DNA from: JBHJHP01 sp042219825
Lineage (GTDB): Bacteria > Bacteroidota > Bacteroidia > Bacteroidales > UBA5342
Assembly: GCF_042219825.1 (NCBI RefSeq)
Contig: NZ_JBHJHQ010000005.1
Coordinates: 310,001 to 374,000, forward strand
DNA: 64,000 bases
Direction: 5' to 3'
This document shows positions 37,094 to 46,834 of the stretch, piece by piece. Every line of letters begins with the position of its first letter. The first letter of the stretch is position 1. The translations under genes were made by a program, and so were the position numbers. A model generated the notes under the pieces. The model was given only the letters and a program-made list of their open reading frames with translations. It was not told the DNA's origin and ran no database searches.

Positions 37094-38443
37094 ATGAATC
37101 TGACAAAACCGGTATTAATAACACTCTGTTTATTATCTACTTCAGTATTTGCACAGTTTAGTCTGAACACCGGAACTCTTCTTAATTCAGGTGATAATAT
37201 AAGTGCCTCAGGACTGGATACAATATTTGTTGTTCAAAACCTCAACAATGTAATCCTGCAATACACCAATTCAGACACCACAGACTTTTCATGGAGCAGG
37301 TTTACGATTCAGGATGGTACTGTAACAACTCCTTCATTAATACCCTCTTCTATTGTTTCGAACCAAAAGACAGCCTCTTTGCCCATAACCGAACCCGGAG
37401 GTTACCAGGTAGAGATAGGACCTACAGGCAATTCCATAACAAAACAAATATGGGTTATTGATTTTGAAGAACATACACCGAGCGTAGATTCTGTTGTGGT
37501 TTATGATAAATCAAAGGATGGTGCAGACAGTTGCTCATTAATTAAAGTGGAAGCTTTCACAAGCTCAGACACTATTCTGGTTGGTGATCCGATACAGAAT
37601 AAAATCGTCCGGCTCACTCGATATCAAAGCATAAACTGGAGTTCGGTTCCATCACTTACGTTTGACAGTAAAGAATTTAAAATCAATTTATTTGCGCCTA
37701 ATATACCATACGAAGATACACGTATAAAGGCAACGCTTGCAGAATCACTATTCGAAGGTATTACTTCATTTAATACTGAAGTTGAAAATGACACCTTATA
37801 TATTCCGGTTGCAGTAAAACTTGAAAGCATTGTCGCCAATATTATAGAAAGGGATAATAATAACGAGTTCGAAAAAGTTGTTACTGGTGATATCAAAGGA
37901 AGCGCACCTTTAAATGTTGACTTCTCAACAAAGGGAGCTAATTCAAAGGTTGAATTTTACGATTGGGAAATTCTTGCCATGAGTGAAGCCGATTCACAGA
38001 AAATAACGTTTGCACTCGACTCGTTCCGATATGAGTTCCGAAATGACGTAAATGATAACGAAGAAGCGGACTATCTTGTCCGGGTCACTGTAAGTAACGA
38101 CTATTGCCACGCAAGTGATAGAGAAGAAGTGCGTATTGTTTCATCGTACCTTGATGCCGCCAACATTATGATCATTGGTTTTGGTGCCAGTGAAGAGGCT
38201 GGTCAGTTTAAAGTGGTGTATAAATCCCTGAAACCGGAAACATTTCGTGGCGCAATTTATAACCGTTGGGGACGCCGGGTTTTTACATGGACTGATCCTG
38301 AACTTGGTTGGGATGGACGTTATAACGGGAGGTATGTTTCACCGGGTGTTTACTACTATGTAATTACAGCAACCGGTACCGATGGTGAAAAATGGAAAAT
38401 AAAACGTGACCTGAACATTATTCGCTCAAAAGACTCCAAATAA
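37094..38443 (+). CDS. Secreted PKD-like protein with gliding-associated C-terminal domain
   Basis: 449 residues from the ATG at 37094. The signal peptide is MNLTKPVLITLCLLSTSVFAQ. The body is beta-rich and contains a PKD-like stretch (about 255-350, SAPLNVDFSTKGANSKVEFYDWEI). The C-terminal 80 residues have the pattern AIYNRWGRRVFTW...WDGRYNGRYVSPGVYYYVI, the CHU_C/gliding-motility-associated domain (type B sorting signal) that directs export by type IX secretion. It is probably a surface-exposed adhesin or structural protein. It may be a client of the PorU/PorV system encoded nearby. Confidence 0.82.
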   Translation: MNLTKPVLITLCLLSTSVFAQFSLNTGTLLNSGDNISASGLDTIFVVQNLNNVILQYTNSDTTDFSWSRFTIQDGTVTTPSLIPSSIVSNQKTASLPITEPGGYQVEIGPTGNSITKQIWVIDFEEHTPSVDSVVVYDKSKDGADSCSLIKVEAFTSSDTILVGDPIQNKIVRLTRYQSINWSSVPSLTFDSKEFKINLFAPNIPYEDTRIKATLAESLFEGITSFNTEVENDTLYIPVAVKLESIVANIIERDNNNEFEKVVTGDIKGSAPLNVDFSTKGANSKVEFYDWEILAMSEADSQKITFALDSFRYEFRNDVNDNEEADYLVRVTVSNDYCHASDREEVRIVSSYLDAANIMIIGFGASEEAGQFKVVYKSLKPETFRGAIYNRWGRRVFTWTDPELGWDGRYNGRYVSPGVYYYVITATGTDGEKWKIKRDLNIIRSKDSK

Positions 38444-38451
38444 TAAAAGTT

Positions 38452-38489
38452 AAAAACCCTTCAGGACTTGGAATCTCTGAAGGGTTCTT
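38452..38489. terminator. Intrinsic terminator
   Basis: An AAAAACCCTTCAG arm pairs with CTGAAGGGTTCTT. It lies 9 bases after the gliding-associated gene and can serve it. A weaker minus-strand role for the LytS-like gene is possible. Confidence 0.75.
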
Positions 38490-38671
38490 GAAACTGAACG
38501 AATCTTTCCGGGACGAACTTACTTTCTAAGGTGGTCTAGGCGTATTGTATAACCTAATTTAACCTTTATTAACTGTAACAAATATCACATATTTTTTTTA
38601 ATCAGCCGTAAACATTTAAATCTGTTTATTGAAGACAGGTTCTCATTTAATGAATTAAAATAATACGATCT

Positions 38672-40786
38672 TTATTTGGTGGGTTTTGCTATTACAAAGC
38701 TGAATTGGTGTGGGATAGACACTTTTACGATCGTTCCTTTAGACTTGCCATCCACTTCTGGATCAGTAACCGAAATTACAATATGGCGAACGTTATACTT
38801 ATTAAAAAGATTAATCTGTTCCTGCATCACATTCATACCAATACCGCTTCCCTTACTCGTATGAAGTTCTGCGGCCTTTTTTCTTCCAATTCCGTTATCC
38901 TTTATTAAGATTACCGTTGCTTCAGGTGTTTTTTTAATATTAATTTCTATCAGCCCCGGGTAATCAATCTGATAAAATCCATGCCGAACCGAATTCTCGG
39001 CATAGCCCTGTATCAGCATCTTGGGAACCTGCATTTTCCGTTCAACTCCGGAACCGGTAATTACCTTAAAATCAAATTTATCCTTAAACCGGTATTTCTG
39101 AAATTCCAGGTAATCCATGGTAAATTGTATTTCCGCATCCAGCTCACGGGTAATATTGGTACTGTCTATCAAACTGAAACGCATCAACCTGGAAAATCGC
39201 GTAAAGTAATCGTATGCCACATCCTTATCTTCCTTATATATAACTGATCCAATAACATTCAAGGCATTGAATGTAAAATGCGGATCAAGTTGATTACGAA
39301 AGTTTTTTAGTTGCAAATCGGTAATCTTACTTTCAATGGCTTTCAGTTCCAGTTCTCTTTTACGGGTTAACTGGCTTCTCAACCACACAATCAGATTTAA
39401 CAACAGGAAAACCATGAGCCAGTAAGGGTATTTAAGCCATACCCATACAGTACTTCTGTAGGTCAAACGATTAATATAAATTTCTCCGGGAATAATTATG
39501 GAATATATGCTACCTTTTCTAACCGAAAACTGATCAAAATAAAAATCTTCATCCAGTATTTCTATCGATGCCGGATTCTTAAATCCTTTTCGGTAAACAA
39601 TCAGCTCATTCGAGATATTATTAAAAAGCACATGTTCTTTGTCGGGCTTATTATCCAATTGAACAGATGTTATATAATCGTATCCGTCAAGATTAACCTG
39701 TGCAAAAAGGGTCTGACTTAAACTTCCGTTTGATTTATCTACCAGCCAGTACTGCCGCCCCTCGGTCTTAATATATAACTCGTCCTCCTTATCCTGAATA
39801 AGCAAAAGATCCGTTATTATCTGATCAACATTCAGATCTGCTTCAAAAACAACATTTCCGGTGAGGCTCATCTTTACCAGCTTCCTGTTATTTGAATCAA
39901 TGCTTAAATCCCACAGGAATAAGTATACATCTTTGGAACCTGAATCGGCATCATCCATAACCACTAAATCAGCATATCCATATGATTCCGCCAGTATAAC
40001 AGGATCAAATAAAAAGTTAAAATCCTTATCAAGAACCATATAACGGCATTCCATTTCGCCATAGTCCCAGGCAAAAGCCTCGCGAATATGACGATTTGAA
40101 ACTGTGTTAATAACAATAGAAAACTCATGCTGATCATTTGCTGTTACTTCTACCTGAGGATTCATGGAGTCAAAACGAAAACGGTTCATTTGTCTGGTGC
40201 TCACATTAAAACACATAATTTCACTTGATCCCAGACTTTCGCTGTCGTCACCCCAAAAGTATAACAACACTTCCTGCTTCTCATTCTTTCTGAATCCCAA
40301 CCATCTGATTTTTGAAGGTCCGTGCTCACCACTGGTATTTTGTTTTACAGGGTAACCATATACGTTATGCGTACTGTCATAAATGGAAAAAACAAACAGA
40401 TAAACAGAATCGATGCTACGGGTAAAAAATGCCGTTGTTATATATCCGGTATCAAAAAGATCTTCAAAGTAAAACTCATCTATACTCGCTACATCACCAT
40501 ACTTTTCTTCGTACTGCGTTTGGTAAATAATGTTACCGTTAGCTTTTGACACGAACATTTGGGTACCATTTCCGGTAAGTGCAGATGATCTGAACCGGAA
40601 AAATTCAGAGACACCGTCCTCGTCCAGATCATAATAAACACGACTGACACTTTCATTATTCAAAACCTTGAATGTTGTTTCTAATTTATACTGTGTAAAA
40701 GGAAATGGCAAAAGCCATATAAGTACCAATACAACAATTGATGTAATGAATAACGGATGTTTTATAATGGTTGTAAACCTGATCAC
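38672..40786 (-). CDS. LytS-type sensor histidine kinase with large external domain
   Basis: 704 residues. One N-terminal helix (about 12-30) and one near residue 465 (YPYWLMVFLLLNLIVWL) enclose some 430 extracytoplasmic residues. That domain begins with a DLDEDGVSEFF calcium-loop-like motif and looks like beta-propeller blades. The cytosolic part is a His_kinase domain, with the phospho-acceptor histidine in RNQLDPHFTFNALN, and a HATPase (QGYAENSVRHGF, DNGIGRKKA, GSGIGM). The start is GTG at 40786; no early ATG exists. It begins 10 bases after the LytTR regulator stop codon, and the two form a two-component system. Confidence 0.9.
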   Translation of the reverse strand: MIRFTTIIKHPLFITSIVVLVLIWLLPFPFTQYKLETTFKVLNNESVSRVYYDLDEDGVSEFFRFRSSALTGNGTQMFVSKANGNIIYQTQYEEKYGDVASIDEFYFEDLFDTGYITTAFFTRSIDSVYLFVFSIYDSTHNVYGYPVKQNTSGEHGPSKIRWLGFRKNEKQEVLLYFWGDDSESLGSSEIMCFNVSTRQMNRFRFDSMNPQVEVTANDQHEFSIVINTVSNRHIREAFAWDYGEMECRYMVLDKDFNFLFDPVILAESYGYADLVVMDDADSGSKDVYLFLWDLSIDSNNRKLVKMSLTGNVVFEADLNVDQIITDLLLIQDKEDELYIKTEGRQYWLVDKSNGSLSQTLFAQVNLDGYDYITSVQLDNKPDKEHVLFNNISNELIVYRKGFKNPASIEILDEDFYFDQFSVRKGSIYSIIIPGEIYINRLTYRSTVWVWLKYPYWLMVFLLLNLIVWLRSQLTRKRELELKAIESKITDLQLKNFRNQLDPHFTFNALNVIGSVIYKEDKDVAYDYFTRFSRLMRFSLIDSTNITRELDAEIQFTMDYLEFQKYRFKDKFDFKVITGSGVERKMQVPKMLIQGYAENSVRHGFYQIDYPGLIEINIKKTPEATVILIKDNGIGRKKAAELHTSKGSGIGMNVMQEQINLFNKYNVRHIVISVTDPEVDGKSKGTIVKVSIPHQFSFVIAKPTK

Positions 40787-40796
40787 TGCTAAAATA

Positions 40797-41531
40797 TTAC
40801 AACAGGTTTTGTAAATAGTTACGTGAGTACTTCAAATTGATATCTTCTCCACTATCGCCCTGAAGAATTATTTCCAGGTTATGCCGTTCTACACGCTTAA
40901 GATATGAAACATTAACCACGCAGCTTCTGCTGATCTGTAAAAATCCGTTTGCAGGCAAATGATCATTTTTTATTCTGCCAAGATTAAAACTGGAAAAGAT
41001 TACCTCATTATCTTTTAATATAACATGAGTATAAGTGCCCTCTGCCTGCAAATAAATTATCTGAGAAGGATCGAGCAATTCAATTCCCGAATTTGTTGGA
41101 ATTTTAATTTTTCCGTAAAAAAACTTATTCTCTTCATCTCTTTTTGTAATCAGAGGTTTTATTCTGTTTAACGTATCATACAGTTCCTTGCGATCGACAG
41201 GTTTCAACAAATAGTCGAATGCATTTAGCCTTAGCGCATCAAGCATATATTCATCAAAAGCGGTTACATAAACCACCTGAAGTTCCATATTTACAGAACG
41301 GATTTTCTTAAGCACCTCAATCCCTGAAATGCCCGGCATCTCAATATCAAGAAACAAGATATCCGGCTTTAGCAACTGAATCTGACGGTCCAGATCCATG
41401 GGATCAGTCAATACACCACATACTTCGGCAATACCTGTATTATTGATTAAGGTTTTAAGCAATTCATTGGCTTCATATTCATCATCAACCAGCAGGGCAC
41501 GAATTTTTGTTTGATCATCTTCATTTATCAT
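40797..41531 (-). CDS. LytTR-family response regulator
   Basis: 244 residues. The receiver domain has the acidic pair VDDEY near residue 17, the phospho-acceptor Asp in ILFLDIEMPG and the Lys in LLKPVDRKE. The C-terminal LytTR DNA-binding domain follows a linker and contains IIYLQAEGTYTHVIL and FLQISRSCVVNVSYLKRVER. It is cotranscribed with the LytS-type kinase. The upstream region holds the 19-bp motif shared with the PEPCK-like gene. The targets are unknown. Confidence 0.93.
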   Translation of the reverse strand: MINEDDQTKIRALLVDDEYEANELLKTLINNTGIAEVCGVLTDPMDLDRQIQLLKPDILFLDIEMPGISGIEVLKKIRSVNMELQVVYVTAFDEYMLDALRLNAFDYLLKPVDRKELYDTLNRIKPLITKRDEENKFFYGKIKIPTNSGIELLDPSQIIYLQAEGTYTHVILKDNEVIFSSFNLGRIKNDHLPANGFLQISRSCVVNVSYLKRVERHNLEIILQGDSGEDINLKYSRNYLQNLL

Positions 41532-41605
41532 AATACCGGTTATTTTGAATCAATATAAAGATAGCAGTATCCTGACAATTTTCAGAATGATGTAGCCATT
41601 CAACC

Positions 41606-41624
41606 TAATGTTTTACAACATATT
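41606..41624. repeat. 19-bp motif with ATGTT-N4-AACAT inverted repeat, copy 2
   Basis: Identical to 19512-19530; the core inverted repeat is at 41608-41621. It lies 75 bases upstream of the LytTR regulator start on the minus strand, and 96 bases upstream of the divergent lipoprotein gene. Confidence 0.55.
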
Positions 41625-41719
41625 AACTCAAAATATAAAAGTGCGGCTATATTCATTTTTTGCACCCCACATAATATTGTAACTTTAAGGTTGAAAATAC
41701 ATACTTTCAATTTTTTATT

Positions 41720-42079
41720 ATGAAGCAAATCATCTTTGTTTTGGCATTGATAGCATTAGTGAGTTGTGAAAAGAAAACCGAAAAAACATGTCCTACGGCA
41801 AGAGTAATGGCAACAACCTGCGCCGGGTCGGTATTGCAGTTTATCGGTGAAAATGAACCATTTGGTGAAGCTTGGATAAATATTTTTGAATCACCCGGAA
41901 TTACTTATTCGAACTGTGCTTTGGCAGAAAATCTTCCAACAGATTTTCATAAAGGAGATACACTGAATCTGAATTATATACAGGTCTCCCGCTTCACAAC
42001 TGCAGGCCTGTGCACCTTGGACAGTTTACCAAAAACCAAAATCAGGATAACTGAAATACTGGATGGTGATTGTAATTAA
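41720..42079 (+). CDS. Small lipoprotein, unknown function
   Basis: 119 residues. A lipoprotein signal peptide ends LIALVSC, so the mature protein begins at Cys16. The domain has five further cysteines (KTCPTA, TTCAGS, SNCALA, GLCTLD, DGDCN), probably disulfide-bonded, which is high for its size. No family is recognised. It is divergent from the LytTR/LytS operon and could be a target or sensor partner, but nothing in the sequence shows this. Confidence 0.7.
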   Translation: MKQIIFVLALIALVSCEKKTEKTCPTARVMATTCAGSVLQFIGENEPFGEAWINIFESPGITYSNCALAENLPTDFHKGDTLNLNYIQVSRFTTAGLCTLDSLPKTKIRITEILDGDCN

Positions 42080-42207
42080 ACACATACTATTAAGGGCTTT
42101 ATCCTAAATAAAACTTTTAGCAAATACCTAATTTCTTAAACCCTGTTAAGAAATTTTACTTTTCTCTATTGAAACAGCCAAAACACACAACTTTTAATAA
42201 TCTGTTA

Positions 42208-42215
42208 TATCTTTG
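42208..42215 (+). promoter_or_regulatory. -7 promoter box of pgi (TATCTTTG)
   Basis: Exact TAnnTTTG match 71 bases before the pgi ATG. A -33 TTG is not evident. Confidence 0.45.
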
Positions 42216-42285
42216 TGCACACGAAATAATGACGGGCAACCTGTTATTGTCGGTTCGATAAAAAATAATAAAAACGATAAATATT

Positions 42286-43935
42286 ATGTTACCAATCAGC
42301 AATCCAACCAGCACAAAAGCCTGGAAAGAATTAGAGGCGTATTTTGCTAAATTTAAAGGGACCCAAATGAAGGATCTTTTTGCAAACGATGAAAATCGCT
42401 TTAAAAAATACACTCTGAAATTCGAAGATATATTAGTCGATTACTCAAAAAACATAGTTGACGACAAAGTTTTGGAACTTTTGGTTCAACTGGCCAATGA
42501 ATGCGGATTGCAATCAGCCATAGAAAGTGAGTTTTCCGGCGAAAAAATAAATCAGACAGAAGGCCGTGCTGTATTGCATGTAGCATTAAGAAATCGCAGC
42601 AATACGCCGATTTTGGTTGACGGCAAGGATGTAATGCCTGAAATTAACAAAGTACTGGATCAAATGAAAGCTTTTTCTGAAAGCATAATTTCCGGAACAT
42701 GGAAGGGGTTCAGTGGTAAAGCTATTACCGACATTGTAAATATTGGAATCGGCGGTTCCGATCTCGGACCCTTGATGGTTACAGAAGCATTAAAACCATA
42801 TAAGAAGGAAAATCTGAACCTGCATTTTGTATCAAATGTTGACGGAACACACATTGCAGAGACTTTGAAAAAGGTCAACCCTGAAACAACATTGTTTATT
42901 GTGGCTTCAAAAACATTTACCACTCAGGAAACAATGACCAATGCTCATTCGGCAAAATCATGGTTCCTGAAATCAGCGAAAGATGAAAAGGCTGTTGCTA
43001 AACATTTTGTTGCGCTTTCTACCAATGCTGAAGCTGTTTCTGCATTCGGTATCGACACCAAAAACATGTTCCGGTTCTGGAACTGGGTTGGAGGCCGTTA
43101 CTCGCTATGGTCAGCTATCGGTCTATCCATCGCCTGCGCCATTGGATTCGACAATTACATTGAATTGCTGGAAGGTGCCCATGCCATGGATAAGCATTTT
43201 AAATCTACAGATTTCAACAGGAACATCCCTGTAACACTGGCATTAATAGGACTTTGGTACAATAACTTCTACGGAGCAGAAACCGAAGCGATTTTGCCAT
43301 ACGATCAGTACATGCATCGTTTCTCAGCGTATTTCCAGCAGGGAAATATGGAAAGTAACGGAAAGTATGTAGATCGTTCCGGGGAAAAAGTTACATATCA
43401 AACCGGACCAATTATCTGGGGGGAACCGGGAACCAATGGCCAGCATGCCTTTTACCAGCTTATTCATCAGGGAACAAAATTAATTCCTTGCGATTTTATG
43501 GCTCCTGCCATCAGCCACAATCCACTGAGTGACCACCATCCAAAACTTTTGGCAAACTTCTTTGCGCAAACAGAAGCTTTAATGGTAGGTAAAACGCCTC
43601 AACAGGTTGAAGCCGAGTTAAGGTCTGCGGGCAAATCTGAGAAAGAAATTGCAGACTTGCTGCCATTTAAAGTATTTGAAGGAAATAAACCAACAAATTC
43701 TATTTTGTTTAAACAGCTTACGCCACGCACTCTGGGTTCTTTGATTGCCATGTACGAACACAAGATTTTTGTTCAGGGTATCATCTGGAACATATTCAGT
43801 TTCGATCAGTGGGGCGTTGAATTAGGTAAGCAACTGGCAAATCAGATTCTACCAGAACTCTCAGGAGAAGATGAAGTGACAGCTCATGATGGTTCAACCA
43901 ACGGATTGATTAATGCTTATAAATTGATGCGTTAA
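42286..43935 (+). CDS. pgi: Glucose-6-phosphate isomerase
   Basis: It interconverts glucose-6-phosphate and fructose-6-phosphate. 549 residues, the usual length of the E. coli-type enzyme. Substrate phosphate-binding NIGIGGSDLGPLMV, KTFTTQETMTN, VGGRYSLWSAIG, catalytic MESNGKYV and TNGQHAFYQLIHQG, and the C-terminal lysine in DQWGVELGKQLA are all present. Its product feeds the PPi-PFK encoded earlier in the window. Monocistronic, followed by a bidirectional terminator. Confidence 0.97.
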   Translation: MLPISNPTSTKAWKELEAYFAKFKGTQMKDLFANDENRFKKYTLKFEDILVDYSKNIVDDKVLELLVQLANECGLQSAIESEFSGEKINQTEGRAVLHVALRNRSNTPILVDGKDVMPEINKVLDQMKAFSESIISGTWKGFSGKAITDIVNIGIGGSDLGPLMVTEALKPYKKENLNLHFVSNVDGTHIAETLKKVNPETTLFIVASKTFTTQETMTNAHSAKSWFLKSAKDEKAVAKHFVALSTNAEAVSAFGIDTKNMFRFWNWVGGRYSLWSAIGLSIACAIGFDNYIELLEGAHAMDKHFKSTDFNRNIPVTLALIGLWYNNFYGAETEAILPYDQYMHRFSAYFQQGNMESNGKYVDRSGEKVTYQTGPIIWGEPGTNGQHAFYQLIHQGTKLIPCDFMAPAISHNPLSDHHPKLLANFFAQTEALMVGKTPQQVEAELRSAGKSEKEIADLLPFKVFEGNKPTNSILFKQLTPRTLGSLIAMYEHKIFVQGIIWNIFSFDQWGVELGKQLANQILPELSGEDEVTAHDGSTNGLINAYKLMR

Positions 43936-43952
43936 GAGATTACACACAATAA

Positions 43953-43988
43953 AAAGAGAGAGGCGGTCTGAAAAGATCGCCTCTGTTT
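43953..43988. terminator. Bidirectional terminator between pgi and gpsA
   Basis: AGAGGCGGTC (43959-43968) pairs with GATCGCCTCT (43975-43984), with one G-T pair, an A-run before it and a short T-run after it. Confidence 0.7.
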
Positions 43989-44029
43989 ATTATATAGATA
44001 AAACATACTGTTTTTTCTTAATGTGTCAC

Positions 44030-45028
44030 TTACCGTAAATTCTCATGCAATAATTTGATCTCAATGGCCGGTGAAATGCGTTCATAAACAATGTTATATA
44101 CAGCATCAGTTATGGGCATCGAAACTTTGTACTTTTCGTTAATCTCTTTAATACATTTCACACCGTAATAGCCTTCTGCCACCATGTGCATTTCCAATAT
44201 GGCATTTTTTACCGAATATCCCTTCCCTATCATGTTTCCGAACGACCTGTTCCGGCTGAACTGCGAATAACAGGTCACCAGTAAATCGCCGAGATATGCC
44301 GAATCTTTTATATCACGGGATATAGGGTGAACCGTGTCCACAAACCGTTTAATCTCCTGAATAGCATTTGAGATCAGCACGGCAAGGAAATTATCACCAT
44401 AATTCAATCCGTGGCAAATACCGGCTGCTATAGCAAATACGTTTTTCAGTACAGATGCGTATTCCGTTCCATAAATATCATCGGAAATATTAGCTTTAAT
44501 GTAATGGCTACCAAGCATCTGTGCCATCATTCGTGCTGTCTCACGGTTCTGGCAAGCCAGCGTAAGGTAAGATAACCGCTCCATGGCTACCTCTTCAGCA
44601 TGGCAAGGCCCGGTTATGACACCAATATTTTCGATGGGAACCTGAAATTCCTGATTGATGTATTCCCCGATAATCATATTTTCATCAGGAACAATTCCTT
44701 TAATGGCCGAAAAAACAATTTTGTCCTTTATAGAAACCTTAATCTTTTTGAGTGCAGGTTTAAGGTAAGGCGAAGGAATGGCCAGAATAAGAATATCAGA
44801 CTTTTCAATGACTTTGTTGATATCGCAATTCAAAAAAAGCCGATCGGTATCAAAGCGAACCATAGTAAGATAAGACGGATTATGCTGCAGTACTTTAAAG
44901 CGTTGCAGGTTGTCCTTATCCCGCATATACCAGTTAATGCGCTCAACATTTTCAAGCAACATTTTGGCAATAGCAGTAGCCCAGCTACCTCCTCCTATAA
45001 TCCCTATTTTTACACCCGATTTTTCCAT
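44030..45028 (-). CDS. gpsA: NAD(P)-dependent glycerol-3-phosphate dehydrogenase
   Basis: It reduces dihydroxyacetone phosphate to sn-glycerol-3-phosphate for phospholipid synthesis. 332 residues from the ATG at 45028; an earlier in-frame start lies inside lysS. The Rossmann loop is IGIIGGGSWATAIA. The catalytic Lys segment is YASVLKNVFAIAAGICHGLNYGDN, and the C-terminal GDLLVTCYSQFSRNRSFG binds substrate. The start is one base after the lysS stop, so the two genes are coupled. Confidence 0.95.
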   Translation of the reverse strand: MEKSGVKIGIIGGGSWATAIAKMLLENVERINWYMRDKDNLQRFKVLQHNPSYLTMVRFDTDRLFLNCDINKVIEKSDILILAIPSPYLKPALKKIKVSIKDKIVFSAIKGIVPDENMIIGEYINQEFQVPIENIGVITGPCHAEEVAMERLSYLTLACQNRETARMMAQMLGSHYIKANISDDIYGTEYASVLKNVFAIAAGICHGLNYGDNFLAVLISNAIQEIKRFVDTVHPISRDIKDSAYLGDLLVTCYSQFSRNRSFGNMIGKGYSVKNAILEMHMVAEGYYGVKCIKEINEKYKVSMPITDAVYNIVYERISPAIEIKLLHENLR

Positions 45029-45029
45029 G

Positions 45030-46766
45030 TTATTCAAATGAGGCAAACCATGAATTTACCTCATCTATCGATGGATTTTTTAAGCCCAGTTTATTCTTTT
45101 TGTTATATCCGCAAAGGTCGTTAAAAAATTTAGATGCCTTTACCTCTTTAAGTTGTATTACCTTTTTATAACCTAAATTACGAACCACATCCACCCATTC
45201 CGGTGCAATTCCAACTTCAATAAATTTTTCATCGCTATCCGGCACAGAACGTTTTTCAGGTTTCATTTGCGGGAAAAACAACACTTCCTGAATAGCCTGC
45301 TGATTGGTCATCAACATCACCAAACGGTCGATACCGATTCCCATTCCGGACGTTGGTGGCATACCATATTCCAGTGCCCGCAGAAAATCCTGATCAATAA
45401 ACATCGCCTCATCGTCACCTTTTTCCAAGAGCTTCAACTGTTCTTCGAACCGTTCACGCTGGTCAATCGGATCATTTAATTCTGAATACGCATTAGCCAG
45501 TTCCTTACCATTCACCATTAATTCAAAACGTTCAGTAAGTTCAGGATTGCTACGATGCTTTTTACACAAGGGTGACATCTCAACCGGATAATCAATGATA
45601 AACGTAGGCTGAATGTAACTTCCTTCACATTTATCACCGAATATTTCATCAATGATCTTCCCTTTACCCATAGTTTCGTCCACCTCCACGTCAATTTTTT
45701 TACAAACCTCGCGAAGCTGATCCTCATTCATTCCTGAGATGTCTATTCCTGTATGTTCTTTAATGGCATCAAGCATTGTGATGCGTTTATAAGGACGTTT
45801 GAAATCAATTTCTTTATCGCCAACCTTTAATTTGGTTGAACCATGAAGATCCAATGCAACTTTTTCAACCAGCTCTTCGGTCAGGTCCATCATCCAGTTG
45901 TAATCTTTATATGCTACATAGATTTCCATAGCTGTAAACTCCGGATTATGGGTTCTGTCCATCCCCTCGTTACGAAAATTCCTGGAGAATTCATATACGC
46001 CATCAAAGCCGCCAACAATTAATCGTTTCAGGTAAAGCTCGTTGGCAATACGCATATACAATGGAATATTCAAGGCATTGTGATGTGTTACAAACGGACG
46101 GGCAGCAGCACCACCCGGAATTGGCTGTAACACCGGCGTTTCAACTTCAAGATATCCTTTACTGTTAAACAGATCACGAATGGAGTTGATCAGTTTTGTA
46201 CGTTTAACAAAAGTATCCTTCACACCGGGATTTACAACCAGATCAACATAGCGCTGACGGTAACGCATTTCAGGATCAGAAAATGCATCGTAAACTTTTC
46301 CCTCTTTTGTTTTTACTATTGGCAAAGGTTTCAGCGACTTTGCCAAAACGGTCAGCGATTCCACATGAATAGAAATCTCACCAACCTGGGTCCTGAATAC
46401 ATGACCTGTAACACCTACAAAGTCACCAATATCCAGCAACTTTTTGAATACCGTATTGTATAAGGTTTTATCTTCATCGGGACAAATATCATCTCTGGAA
46501 ATATACATTTGAATACGACCTTCAGCATCCTGCAATTCGGCAAAAGACGCTTTCCCCATAATACGGCGGCTCATAATACGACCGGCCAGGGTAACCTTAC
46601 CAAAATCTTCGTCATCCTTAAAACTTTCCTTAATCTGCGCGGAGTAATGGCTTACTTCGAATTTTTCCGCCGGATAAGGATTAATGCCCAGACTTCTTAA
46701 TTCATCAAGGCTGTTTCTTCTGATTAATTCCTGTTCGCTTAGTTCTGTTTGAAGATTATTTGACAT
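45030..46766 (-). CDS. lysS: Lysyl-tRNA synthetase, class II
   Basis: 578 residues from the ATG at 46766 (MSNNLQTELSEQ). The 24 residues of a longer frame upstream look non-coding. It has an N-terminal OB-fold anticodon domain (VTLAGRIMSRRIMGK) and a class II catalytic core. The core contains motif 2 (FRNEGMDRTHNPEFTAME) and motif 3 (GMGIGIDRLVML). The roughly 75-residue C-terminal extension after motif 3 (EVGIAPEWVDVVRNLGYKKV...) is common in Bacteroidota. Followed by gpsA. Confidence 0.96.
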   Translation of the reverse strand: MSNNLQTELSEQELIRRNSLDELRSLGINPYPAEKFEVSHYSAQIKESFKDDEDFGKVTLAGRIMSRRIMGKASFAELQDAEGRIQMYISRDDICPDEDKTLYNTVFKKLLDIGDFVGVTGHVFRTQVGEISIHVESLTVLAKSLKPLPIVKTKEGKVYDAFSDPEMRYRQRYVDLVVNPGVKDTFVKRTKLINSIRDLFNSKGYLEVETPVLQPIPGGAAARPFVTHHNALNIPLYMRIANELYLKRLIVGGFDGVYEFSRNFRNEGMDRTHNPEFTAMEIYVAYKDYNWMMDLTEELVEKVALDLHGSTKLKVGDKEIDFKRPYKRITMLDAIKEHTGIDISGMNEDQLREVCKKIDVEVDETMGKGKIIDEIFGDKCEGSYIQPTFIIDYPVEMSPLCKKHRSNPELTERFELMVNGKELANAYSELNDPIDQRERFEEQLKLLEKGDDEAMFIDQDFLRALEYGMPPTSGMGIGIDRLVMLMTNQQAIQEVLFFPQMKPEKRSVPDSDEKFIEVGIAPEWVDVVRNLGYKKVIQLKEVKASKFFNDLCGYNKKNKLGLKNPSIDEVNSWFASFE

Positions 46767-46834
46767 ATTCAATTCCCTTTTTAAAAAAGTTTTGCAAAGA
46801 TAATAAACCTGCAATGATAAAATGAAAAAAGGCA

